NCBI GenBank assembly: GCA_003141795.1
Contig: PLNO01000088.1
Coordinates: forward strand, 1,254 to 17,155
Reading direction: 5' to 3'
Length of the DNA stretch: 15,902 nt
Source: Spirochaetaceae bacterium
Lineage (GTDB): Bacteria; Spirochaetota; Spirochaetia; SZUA-6; Fen-1364
Both the position numbers and the translations under genes were made by a program. The notes beneath the pieces are model-generated. The model was not told the DNA's origin. It saw nothing but the letters and a program-made list of their open reading frames with translations, and ran no database searches. Of this stretch, positions 15,820-15,902 are shown piece by piece. How positions within the stretch are numbered: the stretch's first letter is position 1; the number at the start of each line of letters is the position of its first letter.

Positions 15820-15902
15820 TTAGTGCTCAAGATAGTCCTTCAGTCGGCGGCTGCGCGTCGGGTGCCGCAGCCTCCGCAGGGCCTTCGCCTCGATCTGGCG
15901 GA
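15820..15902 (-). CDS. rpoD: RNA polymerase primary sigma factor RpoD, C-terminal 26 residues
   Basis: The minus frame entering from the right edge reads RQIEAKALRRLRHPTRSRRL followed by KDYLEH and a TAA at 15822-15820. This is the end of sigma region 4.2 of a primary (sigma-70) factor, where IRQIEAKALRKLRHPSRS and a closing KDYL are near-universal; it follows the helix-turn-helix that reads the -35 element. The rest of the gene is outside the window. Identity as the housekeeping factor, not a paralogue, is supported by the near-perfect tail and by the position upstream of the zinc-ribbon gene. Confidence 0.93.
   Translation of the reverse strand, partial: RQIEAKALRRLRHPTRSRRLKDYLEH

Noticed and set aside
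1..15902. CRISPR arrays, insertion sequences, tRNA genes and phage genes
   Set aside because: No regularly spaced repeats, transposase motifs or cloverleaf sequences were noticed by eye on either strand.

Overview
The window is a compact, GC-rich bacterial chromosome segment. It most likely comes from a spirochaete of the Treponema/Spirochaeta group. The evidence is a UPF0164-type (TP0548-like) outer-membrane barrel found mainly in treponemes, and a gene order rpoD, C4 zinc-ribbon coiled-coil protein, rnpB, TPR membrane protein, mreB-mreC-mreD-mrdA-rodA that resembles, as I recall it, the T. pallidum rpoD to rodA region. I could not run a search, so the family-level assignment is an inference. 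There are no tRNA genes, CRISPR arrays, insertion sequences or prophage signs, and almost every base is coding or structured RNA.

Left part (1-2277, minus): the first 759 codons of a large exported protein with weak TPR-like helices and no recognised family; it runs off the left edge. It is divergent from a plus-strand cluster (2425-5703) of three genes: a UPF0164 outer-membrane barrel with a TPR-like tail, a Rex redox repressor fused to a NuoE-like [2Fe-2S] thioredoxin-fold domain, and a two-domain MazG nucleotide pyrophosphohydrolase. The 147-nt divergent gap holds a 12-bp inverted repeat and candidate promoter elements.

Right part (5658-15902, all minus): read in the direction of transcription from the right edge, this holds the 3' end of rpoD, a zinc-ribbon coiled-coil protein with a very acidic tail, the RNase P RNA (about 14938-14553), a single-pass membrane TPR protein, mreB, mreC, mreD, mrdA (PBP2), rodA, and a radical SAM protein fused to a DUF2344 domain. 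The mre-mrd genes encode the cell-elongation machine: MreB filaments inside the membrane, MreC and MreD as linkers, PBP2 as transpeptidase and RodA as glycan polymerase. Start and stop codons overlap or nearly touch from mreC through the radical SAM gene, which argues for one translationally coupled operon. Its last gene converges on mazG and the two coding sequences overlap by 46 nt.

The most unusual item is the Rex-NuoE fusion (3665-4813). It keeps the winged helix, the NAD-binding glycine motif and all four expected [2Fe-2S] cysteines, so one polypeptide may combine NADH sensing with an iron-sulfur redox centre. Second-tier items are the membrane TPR protein in front of mreB, the placement of rnpB inside the gene cluster, and the radical SAM gene coupled to the elongasome operon.
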